Below are positions 46,961 to 57,814 of a DNA stretch of 64,000 bases, piece after piece. The DNA is from Ilex aquifolium (lineage: Eukaryota > Streptophyta > Magnoliopsida > Aquifoliales > Aquifoliaceae). A model generated the notes under the pieces. That model did no database searches. It had not been told where the DNA came from and was given only the letters and a program-made list of their open reading frames with translations. The stretch spans positions 36,604,323-36,668,322 of the forward strand of contig OX637395.1 of NCBI GenBank assembly GCA_951799425.1, given 5' to 3'. The position numbers were made by a program, and so were the translations under genes. How positions within the stretch are numbered: the stretch's first letter is position 1; each line of letters starts with the position of its first letter.

Positions 46961-47439
46961 CTTTGTAAAAGGATGGAATCTATAGTTTTCACTTTTCACA
47001 CTTCCAAATGTTTGTATGATTAGATTCCTTGTAATGGAGCCTTACAAAAGTAAACTTCAAACAATAGAGAGAAAAACCACAACAAATGAAAACTCAACAA
47101 TTGGAAAAAATGGAATCTACTCTTTTAAATAATCAACCCTCTATGTAAGATAGTAATTAATACGTATAAAAAAAATAAGACTCACTTGTTTACTTATTTG
47201 TTTATCATTGAACGGTTAAACTCGATAACCGTTACACCCGATATTTACTCCCATTTCAGGTGCATGTACTCTTTTCTCCAACCCCGCTTGTTTTACCAGT
47301 ATTTTCCTAAACAAACAAAAATCAAGTTTGAATATGCTTTTATCACAAGTGTGAACGCACCAGATTCCAAAACCTTCGTCCTAAGCCCATATTGCCCCAG
47401 ATGACCATCAACATTTCTCCTACAATGCATGTTTTCCCC

Positions 47440-47446
47440 TATAAAT
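47440..47446 (+). promoter_or_regulatory. Candidate TATA box of the VTL gene
   Basis: CTATAAAT lies 208 bp upstream of the start codon, leaving a leader of ordinary length. A second one, TATAAATA at 47590-47597, is only about 50 bp from the ATG and would leave a very short leader. Confidence 0.45.
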
Positions 47447-47647
47447 GTCCATCCTCCCATGGCGTTTGTCCTCCACACTACTTACAATCCATATTCTTAA
47501 TCTCATACACATACCATTCTTTTCCCTTTTCTCCCTCTCTTCCTTCACCTTCAATTCCAACAAAACACACACACACACATAGTGCACCATATAAATAGCT
47601 CTACGTGTATCCATATAATCTTCTTCTTTTTCCTCTCTCTCTCTAAG

Positions 47648-48316
47648 ATGGCAACAACCAGACCAGCAAATGACCCACAAAGATCCATTAATGAAACTCA
47701 AGAAAACACACGAAACAACGATATAAAAGGACAACAAACCCCAAAAGGACCTGAAATTGAGGTGTTTGATTACTCAAAACGAGCACAATGGCTTAGAGCC
47801 GCTGTGTTGGGTGCAAACGATGGTTTGCTCTCGACTGCATTGTTGATGATGGGCGTTGGGGCCGTCCGAACGGACGTTAAGTCCATGATCCTCTCCGGCA
47901 TAGCTGGGTTGGTTGGCGGTGCCTGTAGTATGGCCATCGGAGAGTTTGTTTCCGTATCCGCACAGTACGACATCGAGGTGACTCAGATGAAGAGAGAGAA
48001 TGAGACTACACAGACTGAGTCTAAGGACAAAGAGGACTTGCCAAACCCACTAAAGGCGGCGGCGGCGTCAGCCTCGGCTTTTGCAGCAGGAGCATCGTTG
48101 TCGTTGCTGGGGGCAGCGTTTATAAAGGACTATCATGCGAGGTTAGGGGTGGTGGTGGGGGTTGTAAATTTTGCACTTCTTGGGTTTGGAAGTTTTGGTG
48201 CTTACTTGGGTGGAACACCTATGGTGAAGTCTTCGTTAAGGCTACTGATTGGAGGGTGGCTGGCCATGGGTATTACTTTTGGCGTAACCAAGTTGATTGG
48301 TTCTACTGGACTGTAA
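47648..48316 (+). CDS. Vacuolar iron transporter homolog (VIT/CCC1 family, nodulin-21-like)
   Basis: Single-exon gene of 222 aa, the usual length of plant VTL proteins. The start is the ATG at 47648, where the hydrophilic N-terminus typical of the family begins. The signature Asp-Tyr-Ser-Lys-Arg-Ala-Gln-Trp-Leu-Arg-Ala leads into the first membrane span with Gly-Ala-Asn-Asp-Gly-Leu (about 48-73). Spans 2-5 are about 80-104, 137-159, 166-188 and 197-217. The loop after span 2 (about 110-135) is short and charged. VTLs have this in place of the long metal-binding cytosolic domain of true VITs. The family moves iron (or manganese) out of the cytosol, mostly into the vacuole. Transport by this copy is inferred from homology. 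No frameshift or missing motif is seen. Confidence 0.92.
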   Translation: MATTRPANDPQRSINETQENTRNNDIKGQQTPKGPEIEVFDYSKRAQWLRAAVLGANDGLLSTALLMMGVGAVRTDVKSMILSGIAGLVGGACSMAIGEFVSVSAQYDIEVTQMKRENETTQTESKDKEDLPNPLKAAAASASAFAAGASLSLLGAAFIKDYHARLGVVVGVVNFALLGFGSFGAYLGGTPMVKSSLRLLIGGWLAMGITFGVTKLIGSTGL

Positions 48317-50054
48317 TAATACTGCAGCTAGGGTTTATCCTTCTGATATTTTTTCTAAATCCCTTTTCTTTGGCTTGGGATTTTATCCTTTTTTTTTCTT
48401 TCTCCATATACCTATAATGTGTTGTTAAAAAGGTTTCTATGTATGTATAATTATGTTGTGCTTGTAATATACTTTTGCAATTGCAGTAGCTCTCTCTCTC
48501 TCTCTTAAATATTATTTGGAGCTAATTTACTGATCTAATGCATCACAAGTATTGGATTGATAGCGGATCCTAACTAATAGTAGAGTCCACTATCAATTTT
48601 ATGCTGGAAAATGATTAGGTTAACAAAGTCGGTTCAATGATCTTAAGTAACCTCGAGGTAGAAGGAAATGATAACCAACGGCAACAAGGTGAAAAGTTTG
48701 ACTCAAATATTATGTGCAACAACAAAGACAATACAAGGGGCCAAGGGCTAAATTCTGTTACGTGCAAAACCTATTAGCCACAACCAGAAACATTAATATC
48801 CCACAGAATGGTTTATGTATTCTTTTACAATTCCTTGTAAGTGTGTGTGTGTGTGTAAGGACAGAATTTGTTAATCCTTCTTGATTAATAATAAAACATT
48901 TTAATTCCCCTTCTACTAATTACAAATTCAATTTAATAATGAACGTTAAGTTATGAACCCTAAGTAAAGGGGACTTTTGTGCAATACGTGGAGTGGGTCT
49001 TCTTATTCAATGGGTGATCTTCAAAAATATATTAGACGAGATCTAAAATACTGAAAATCGACGCAAGAGCCTCAAGTAAAGAGTATATACAATACTTAGC
49101 AACTTATTGGGGGTGTCATATGGGCTTATAAAATCTTAGGTGGTTCTCCTCCTAACAGCTTTAAGTCTTTTAGTTGCAAAGTTGTGACATGCTTTTAGAA
49201 ATGGTCTTTATAGTGCTCTTAGTTTGGAGAAAAGATTCCCCATCCATGAGCTTAAAGTTAACTTTTGGAGAGACTATACAAAACAATTCTGCCTGTAATG
49301 ATATATAGGAATGATTCCCTCCCCTTCTTTAACACCTTTAATTACATAGTCTTTATTAATTGCAGTGAGAGATGCATTATGTTTAGTTTACAATCGGATG
49401 GTCACAAAGAAAATAATTTTGTTTCTCTATAGAACAACAAATTCACCCAAAATTAAATTCCCAAGGAAATAAGAGAAAATATTCTAAAATAACATTGATG
49501 AATGACTAATGGCAGCCAAAAACATAACATATAGGGCTTGGAAAATCGTCCCTTCTTTATTTTTTATTTTTATTTTTAATTACAACTAGGGCAGCCCAAT
49601 GGATAGGCCACTAAGGCGGTCGCCTATGGCCTTCAACTTTCTGGGTCTCAAATAAATTTTTTAAATTCAGGTTTAATTATTATTAGAGCTCTTTATAAAA
49701 TTTTAGACAAATGTTTGATTAAGCCAAATTTTATTTTTAGTGAAAATTTTAGACACATTTTCCATTAAGCCCAAATTTGTCCTTGATCCCCAAATAGTCG
49801 AACGTTGTGTTTCAACATTTTCATCAAATTTAGGTTCAGCAATCACTCTATGAAATCTTCAAGTTAAGCTACCAAACTTTCTTTCAAATGGAAAGAAATC
49901 AATTTAAAAGGAGCTGCAACCAAGAGAACATCATGGATTTTCAACCTAGAACCTGATAGTTAATCAAGATCAGAAAATATGTGTGTGTGTTGAAGGTAAG
50001 TGAGCTCTTATAATCATCAAAGCATATGCAATAACAAGTACCATCTTTATCCCT
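48317..50054. other. Noncoding region downstream of the VTL gene
   Basis: The VTL 3' flank is followed by A/T-rich text without convincing reading frames, with CT (48491) and GT (48841) microsatellites. Near 49590-49650 a GC-richer block with short inverted repeats resembles a transposon end but cannot be assigned. Confidence 0.5.
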
Positions 50055-50061
50055 ACATATG

Positions 50062-50095
<34 letters not shown>

Positions 50096-50322
50096 GATTC
50101 AATTTTAATGGTTGTTCCACATACTTGGGTTGGTTTACAAAGCTTCTATCTCTAGAATCTAAAGGTAAAACTCTCACAAGAAATTAATATTGGTACATAT
50201 TTCTGCCCCTTCCCCCTTAGGGCCTTAGCACCCAACTTCCTCCCCAACTTATACGTGTTTTTATAAGTTTATAATTCAACTTTCTAACTGTAATATTGTA
50301 TAGATATATGTATATATACATA

Positions 50323-50359
<37 letters not shown>

Positions 50360-50592
50360 TCTACATCTGGGGTTTGTACTCCTTATGCTAGTGATGCCCT
50401 AACTAACCATAATAGAGTGGTTGAAAAGAGAAAAACAGATGCTGTGGGTATATATATATATATTCTCCACCTGTTTGAGAAATTGTCAAAAAGAAGAGCA
50501 TGTGGCTGCCACAGTCCCTAGGAATATTTAATTGGATTCTGCAGATCCAAAGTAAGCTTTAACTTAGGCAGGTGATGTGCATGGAATCCATC

Positions 50593-50640
<48 letters not shown>
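50593..50640. repeat. Compound (GT)n-(G)34 microsatellite
   Basis: Counterpart of 1435-1479. The G run is longer and the GT run shorter, showing length change since the duplication or sequencing slippage. Confidence 0.9.
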
Positions 50641-50642
<2 letters not shown>

Positions 50643-51165
50643 TATTCGTCTTGGCCACTACCTAGTTCCGTCACTGAATACGTGTGTCTTGCCGTCAAGA
50701 TTGCAAATGAACCGAACTATCTAAAGCTCTTTCAAGTTCTTTTATTATAGTACCAATAAATTTGGTTGAACATTCGAAGAATGACTTTGTTCTACACACA
50801 CAGAAAAATGAGTCAGGCTTGACCTTGAACTTTGGTTTAAGCTCAAATACGAGCTCGAGTTCGATTTGTTTAACCGAACCGAGTCAAACCAAATGTTTCA
50901 AAAAAAAACAACGAACCAAACTTAAAACAAGATGTGTGAAGCTCCAACAACTTTCGAGCCATATCTATCAATGAACCATTTGATGACGGGAGCAAGCTAG
51001 TGCTCCCTTGGTCAGTTCTTATGTACCTGTTGGTATCTGTAAGTAAGAAAATACTATAAAAATTGATATCATTGAGTATTAAATGTGTGAGAATCTCATA
51101 TGGAATAAAAAAATAATATATATTTTTTTATATATTATGGATGGACTCACTATTTATAACCTTAA

Positions 51166-51705
51166 TGTTTTGTTTGGTACGATGAAAAAAATGAAATGAT
51201 AGAAAGTTGGAATGATAGATAAAACATAATGTTTGGTAAAGAAGGAAAATACGAAAAATGAAAAAGTGGATGAATGAGCTTTCTTTCCAACTCACCAAAA
51301 TCAATCCCTCCAAAATTAGAAAGAAAAATAGATGAAAAGTTAATTGTGTGTGTTGAAATGTATGTTATTTGTTTATATATCATTTGATATATACATATCA
51401 TATTTATTTATCAATTTATATATTATGTATACATTAATTTCATATATAGATATAATGATAAAATATGTATTTATATTTTTTTTTAAAAATATAAAAAATA
51501 TATTTTTTCTATCTTACCAAACACAAAACAATTAATCTTTCTTATTTTTCATCTCTCTTGCCAAACACAAAGGATGGAAGGAATGATTCATCCTTTGAAA
51601 GATGGAAAGTATATCACTCTCAATGATTCATCCTTTGAAAGATGGAAAGTATATCACTCTCATTTTCTATCTTCCATTTTTCCATCCATCTTACTAAACG
51701 TACCA
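51166..51705. mobile_element. MITE, PIF/Harbinger type, unit II copy
   Basis: Same element as 2016-2462, flanked by TAA on both sides (51163-51165 and 51706-51708). It is longer because of an A/T-rich expansion near 51365-51430 and a 40-bp tandem duplication at 51582-51661. Confidence 0.78.
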
Positions 51706-52141
51706 TAAATTTTAGGCGAGTATGAATTCTCAATATATATATTAAGCCTTATTTACATGACTAAGTTTCTTGTCTCTCAATAAGTGGTATTAGAGTCAAC
51801 TCTAATAAGCAGTATAGTGTGTTGCTATTAATGATGACTCACAAGAACAATGGTAGGCTCTTGGTATTGAAGTTGTGCAAACACAATTCACCCATAAAAA
51901 GGAGATCGTTGAGTATATTACATGTGCAGAAATTTTACATCGGATAAAAAAATAAATAAAAGTGTCCTAATATATTTATGAATGGACTCATTATCTATAG
52001 TCTTAAATTTTTTGATGTGTAAGTATTTCAGACATACATATTGAGTCTTTGTATCAATGTCTCCCAATAGATATATCTGTAGTGTGTTCTTATGATTTCT
52101 ACAGCATTTTCCCTTTTTCACAATAACCTCATTAACCCTTA

Positions 52142-53254
52142 TGTTCTGTTTGGTATGATGGAAAAATGGAAGGATGAAAAGTTGGAGAAATAAATAAAAC
52201 ATCATGTTTGGTAAGGAAGGAAAATAAGAAAGATGGAAAAGTGGATGGATTAACTTTCTTTTCAACTCACTAAAATAAATCCCTCCAAAATCAGAAGAAA
52301 AGTGGATGAAAAGTTAATTATTTGTGTTGAAATGCATCTTTTTATATATACATATATTATGTATACATTAATTTCATATAAAATATAATGATAAAATATG
52401 TATTTATATATATTTTTAAAAAATTTAAAAATAAACAATAAAAATTAAAATTAAAAATTAAAAAAAAATTCATCTTAGTTAGGGGTGAAAATTTTCGACT
52501 TAACACGATAACACGATTCAAACTCGACACGAATTTTATGATACGAACTTGATTATAACTCAACACAAACTCGAAAATGACCTGACACACGAACACGAAA
52601 TATAAACGGCTCATATTTAGTTCAACCCGTCAGACCCAAAATTAACACCATCAATCCATTTATTTAAGAATAAACACTTTCTCTATTTCTCGTTTGTATG
52701 GTAACACGAAATTAATACGAAATTAACATTTTAACTAGTATTATAGATATAAAATATTAATTATTTGTGACTATTTATTAAGCACTGACAATTATATAAA
52801 AAATATATTTTTACTCATTATTTTTATTATATTTATTTAAGTTAATTTTTAGTTTGTAGAAAAAGTATGAGCATGGATTTAATTAAGTGAAAATAGAATG
52901 TTAGCATTAAATTTTTTATTCAAAGTTTGTGTGAGTCAATATGAATATGAACACGAACACGACATGAAAATAAACAGGTCAACTCGACACGACACGATTA
53001 GTTAAATGAGTTGAGTTAGGTTTGATTAATGTTCGACACGAATCCGCAATGACTCAACACAAACCTGACACAACACGATTCGATTGTCACTCCTAATCTT
53101 AGCCAACACAAAAAAAAAAAAAAAAAAAAAACATTTTTATTTTCCATCCTTCCTACCAAACATAAAAAAAAAAAAGTGTATCATTTCTACTTTTCTTCCT
53201 TGAATGATAGAAAGTGTATTTCTCCTACTTTTCATCCCCCTACCAAACGGAGCA
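52142..53254. mobile_element. Harbinger-type nonautonomous element, 1113 bp, private to unit II
   Basis: The ends TGTTCTGTTTGGTATG and (right end, inward) TGCTCCGTTTGGTA are flanked by TTA on both sides. Unit I keeps the empty site 'aactcttagagtgg' at 2903. Its outer parts resemble the 447-bp MITE at 2016. The middle (about 52480-53090) is rich in 'aacacga' / 'cgacacg' motifs. No transposase is present. Confidence 0.82.
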
Positions 53255-53706
53255 TTAGAGTGGTTCAATGGATGAGTTTTGCCTCTCGTAATCTAGAAGC
53301 CTTAAGTTTTACACTTTTTATATTTTTTAAGGGTCAAACATCCTTATTCCTCAAGGACATGTTTTAAATCCACTTGGACTATGATGGCGAGTATCCGAGC
53401 ATTCAAAAAAATAATCAGCACAAATCTAAACACTCTTTAGCAAAAAAAAAATGGTGATGGATCACCCATGATTTTATTGAACTCTCACATGCTAGAGAAA
53501 TAAGATAACATACTTACCAATAAAAACAAGACAAAATTAATGATGTGCTTCCCAAAATTGCTCCTAAATTTTTGCCTCCTCATTCTGGACGGTTCAATTA
53601 ACACACTCACAAGTTATTTTTTTCTCTTACAAACTCACCGGTCCAACCATTCACACTAATTTTGAAAATGAAATTTAAAAATTTTTTAAAAAAAATTAAT
53701 AGTATT

Positions 53707-54294
53707 TGATGATACCAAAAACTGGCAAAGGTTTAGCTCGAACCCACCAATTTGAGCATCTAAGCTCAGACCACGCAATTCATGGTAAGTAGCACGAGGT
53801 GCGCACATCGGTTATCTCCAGCAACAAGATCCTCGTGGGCATGATGACAACGATAAGTGGCACCATTCAGAAGGCCGCATGTAACTCGTAACGGGCAAAC
53901 ATCCTAGCAGATGAGTCGCAACCACCTTAACACTATCAACGCTAATTACGCAAAGAGAGCATCAGTTACAAGAAGATGGTAAGGATCATGCAAGGCATCT
54001 GAAGACTATAAAAATGGATCAAATCCCTCAAAATGTGTTCAAGCAATTATCTGCACAATTACCTTGTATAATCTTCTCCCTTGATTAATAGAAAACTCAT
54101 TTAGGAACAAGAAACTCCATTAGAGTGGATTAGTCAAACTCTCGAACTGATGAACCACTATAAATCTTTTGACTATTGTTCTTCAAATTACGTTGGCTAA
54201 CCACCAAAAGGCTAACAACTCTAACTAGACATTCCAGTAATTCTCAAACCTCTAGATAACATATTTTTACTCAGTTACGCAGAACACACCATCA
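53707..54294. mobile_element. Solo LTR, unit II copy (588 bp)
   Basis: Partner of 3344-3943, with the same TG...CA ends, flanked by GTATT and ATATT. It was present before the duplication. Confidence 0.65.
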
Positions 54295-54401
54295 ATATTG
54301 ATACTCTTAATTTCGATGAGCTCTTTAACCCTAAGAGGAAGTGGGTAAACATAAACCCACTGGACAAAATGGTTGTCCCAATGGTTTCCATTTAACTCTA
54401 A

Positions 54402-54836
54402 GGGCTTGTTTGGTATGTTTTTTGAAATGGGTTTATATTAGATTGTTCAAACCCGGGTTTGACCCAAAGATGGGATTCAAAGATGGGATTCAACATTTAA
54501 TGTTGTTCATACCCATGTTTGGTATGCGCAGGGATATATGACTATTATGATAATATATTTATATGTAAATGACTATTGTGCCCTGTAACTAATTTAATCC
54601 AAACATGGGTATGAATATATGAGGGGTATAAATGTCATTTGAATATGAAACTCCCAAACCCACATATGAAACCCACCCCCCCCATGGGTTTCATGAAACC
54701 CATGAACATGGGTTTCATGACCGGGCCAGATTTCAAACCCGGGGATACATGTCTACTTACCAAACATGGGTTTAAGGGGGTTTAGTCCCAAACCCATGTT
54801 CCAAAACCCCCCCAAACCCACATACCAAACAGCCCC
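54402..54836. mobile_element. MITE, Tourist-like, private to unit II (435 bp)
   Basis: The ends GGGCTTGTTTGGTATG and (right end, inward) GGGGCTGTTTGGTATG are flanked by TAA and TTA. Same family as 3984-4576 but at a different position about 75 bp away. Unit I is uninterrupted at this place. Confidence 0.75.
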
Positions 54837-55339
54837 TTAGTGTATGAGGACATTTGAATGGTTGACTTTGACTATTATTTTAATCTTATATGTAAGAGGG
54901 AGTGTGGAATCCTCACGGAAACCAAATTTTATGAATAAAAAAAGCTAAATGTCCCTTAGTGGATACCACGTAGTAGTGTTATATGGTGTTCACACCCAAT
55001 AAAAAATTGTCAAAAACACTTGTTTGTCAAATTCACATATTAATTTTTTCAAAAATAACATCAAACAGTTTAATTTTAATTTTTGTTTGGCGATAAATGA
55101 CATTATATTTCGGAATCATAAGTTTCGCTCTAAGAGTCCGTCTAATAGACTGATTCATTCATTCATTCATTCATATGTCATTTATTACGAATCTCATATT
55201 TCAAGAGGTGTCCAACACCCAACATTTAAAAAAAAGACAGTAAATTGAAGTTTATCAGGTATTTATTCGGATATACTAAGTTCATTGTTGGGTTGGGCAC
55301 CCCACAGTCGCAGACACACCCACAACTACTCCTCCCTCA

Positions 55340-56516
55340 TGCTCTGTTCGATAGGAATGATAGAAAGTAAGAAAGATAAAAAGTAAGAGGGATACACTTT
55401 TTATCCTTCAAGGAAGGAAAGTAAGAATGATACACTTTTTTTCCTTTGTATTTAGTCGGATGGATAGAAAATAAAAATGATTAATTTTTTTTTCTGCTGG
55501 CTAAGATTAGAGGTGACAATCGAGTCGTATCATGTCAGATTCGTGTTGAGTTATTACGGGTTTGTGTTGAACATTAGCCAAATCTAACTCCACTCATTTA
55601 ACTAGTCGTGTTGAATTGCAAGTTGACATGTTTATTTTCGTGTCGTGTTCGTGTTCGTATTCGTGTTGACCCACATAAACTTTGAATAAAAAATTTAACG
55701 CTAATATTCTATTTTCACTTAATTGAATCTATATTAATATTTTTTTTACAAACTAAAAATTAACTGAAATAAATATAATAATAATAAGTAAAAATATCTT
55801 TTTTTATATAATAATTATGTCAGTATTTAATAAATAGTTACAAATAATTAATATTTTATGTCTATAATATTAGTTAGACATGTTAATTTCGTGTTACCAT
55901 ACAAACAAGAAAATAGAGGAAGTGTTTATTTTTAAATAAACATGTTGATGGTGTCAATTTTGAGTTTGACTAATTGAACTGAATATGAGCATTTTATATT
56001 TCTTCTTCGCCTGTCAGGTCAATTTTAAGTTCGTGTCATAAAATTCGTGTTGAGTTCGACTCGTGTTATCGTATTAAGTCAAAAAATTTCACCACTAGTT
56101 AAGATGGAAAAAATATTTTTTTTTAATTTAAATTTTTATTTTTTTTTTTTTTATTTTTTTTTTTTATTTTTTTTTTTATTTTTAAAATTTTTTAAAAAAA
56201 AAAAAAATATATATATATATATATATACATATATATATACATATTTTATCATTATATTTTTATATGAAATTAATGTATACATAATATATGTATATATTAA
56301 AAGATATATAGACAAATAAGATACATCTCAACACAAATAATTCATTTTCTATCCACTTTCCTTCTGATTTTGGAGGGATTGATTTTGGTGAGTTAGAATG
56401 AAAGTTAATATATCCACTTTTTCATCCTTCCTATTTTTCTTCCTTACCAAACATGATATTTTATTTATCCCTCCAACTTTCCATCCTTCAATTTTTTCAT
56501 CATACCAAACAGAGCA
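55340..56516. mobile_element. Harbinger-type element, inverted relative to 52142-53254
   Basis: The left end TGCTCTGTTCGATAGG and right end 'ccaaacagagca' form terminal inverted repeats, with TCA/TTA flanks. The sequence is the reverse complement of the 52142 element along its length, including the middle region. About 56100-56230 is a long T/A and TA simple repeat. No coding capacity. Confidence 0.75.
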
Positions 56517-56566
56517 TTAGTAGTTTTACCATCGGGTAATCCTCTGATAGGCAATCTTAGAACAAA

Positions 56567-57211
56567 CTTTGAATATAAAAGGCTCATATTCAGTTCAATC
56601 AGTCAAACTCAAAATTGACATCATCAACTTGTTTATTTAAAAATAAACACTTTCTCTATTTTCTTATTTATATGGTAACACAAAATTAACATGTTTAACT
56701 AGTATTATAGACATAAAATGTTAATTATTTATAACTATTTATTAGGCACTGACATAATTATTATATAAAAAAAGATATTTTTATTTATTATTATTATATT
56801 TATTTCAGTTAATTTTTAGTTTGTAGAAAAAATATTAATATAGATTTAATTAAGTGAAAATAGAATATTAGCGTTACATTTTTTATTCAAATTTTATACA
56901 ACACGAATACGAACACAAACACGACACGAAAATAAACAGGTCAACTCGCAACTCGACACGATACAATTAGTTAAATAAGTTAGGTTTAACTAATGTTCGA
57001 CACAAACCATAATAACTCAACATGAATCTGACATGACAGGACTCGATTGTCACCCCTAATCTTAACCAGCACAAAAAAACAATTAGTCATTTTTATTTTC
57101 CATCCATCCAACCAAATACAAAGGAAGGAACATGTATTATTCCTACTTTCCTTCTTTGAAGGATAGAAAATGTATCCCTCCTACTTTTCATCCTTCCTAC
57201 CAAACGGAACA
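56567..57211. mobile_element. Harbinger-type element, 3' fragment in direct orientation
   Basis: Matches the last ~650 bp of the 52142 element and ends 'ccaaacggaaca' followed by TAA. Its left part is missing. It is the reverse complement of the left ~650 bp of the neighbouring 55340 element. The last ~187 bp are included in every 1131-bp array unit. Confidence 0.72.
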
Positions 57212-57639
57212 TAAGATTTGCTACAAATCAAGCTTTCATGTAGGTCTGATTTCTGAGAATTTTCTCACTTTGATGATCCAAAACTCCAACTTATCAAGCA
57301 CAACACACACTTCACCAAGCAATGTTGGATATGATCACCACATTCAATGCTTCAATTTTACTACCAAACGGAGCATAAGATTTGCTACAAATCAAGCTTT
57401 CATGTAGGTCTGATTTCTGGGAATTTTCTCACTTTGATGATCCAAAACTCCAACTTATCAAGCACAACACACACTTCACCAAGCAATGTTGGATATGATC
57501 ACCACATTCATTGCTTCAATTTTACTAGAACCATGATAGAAAATACCTAGTATTTGGACTTTCCCTAATAGCATACTAATTTGAGGTTTATAAAGTATGT
57601 CGCAACAAAAACATCTAGCATCTCATAGGAAAAGAACAA

Positions 57640-57814
57640 TGTTGTTACAGACAAACAACAAAGTGAAGTCACTTTGAAAGCACAGCAGATCCCACCTTTT
57701 CTGATACAAAATAAGGACCCAATATATATTGGATCGGTGAAAAAGACGGAAAGGGTGAGGCTCGAACATAGGTAGTTCACAGGGAAAGAGCACCGACCTC
57801 TAGCACTACAGCTC
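57640..57814 (-). mobile_element. SINE-like, tRNA-derived sequence next to the SDC stop codon
   Basis: On the minus strand, just after the SDC stop codon, the text has a box A-like TAGTGCTAGAGG (57797-57808) and a box B-like GTTCGAGCC (57759-57767). The spacing fits a pol III promoter, and the surroundings resemble a tRNA-like SINE head ('agctgtagtgctagaggtc'). The 3' border is unclear and no flanking duplication was found. It is repeated in every array unit. Confidence 0.4.

Larger units (their letters stand above)
50055..55326 (+). repeat. Segmental duplication, left part of unit II
   Basis: Collinear partner of 1-5087. It lacks the part matching about 200-1105 and carries its own insertions at 52142-53254 and 54402-54836. 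It contains no gene. Confidence 0.85.

Noticed and set aside
49570-49830. Possible hAT transposon end ('gggcagccc...ggccttc').
   Set aside because: No matching partner end or 8-bp duplication is visible.
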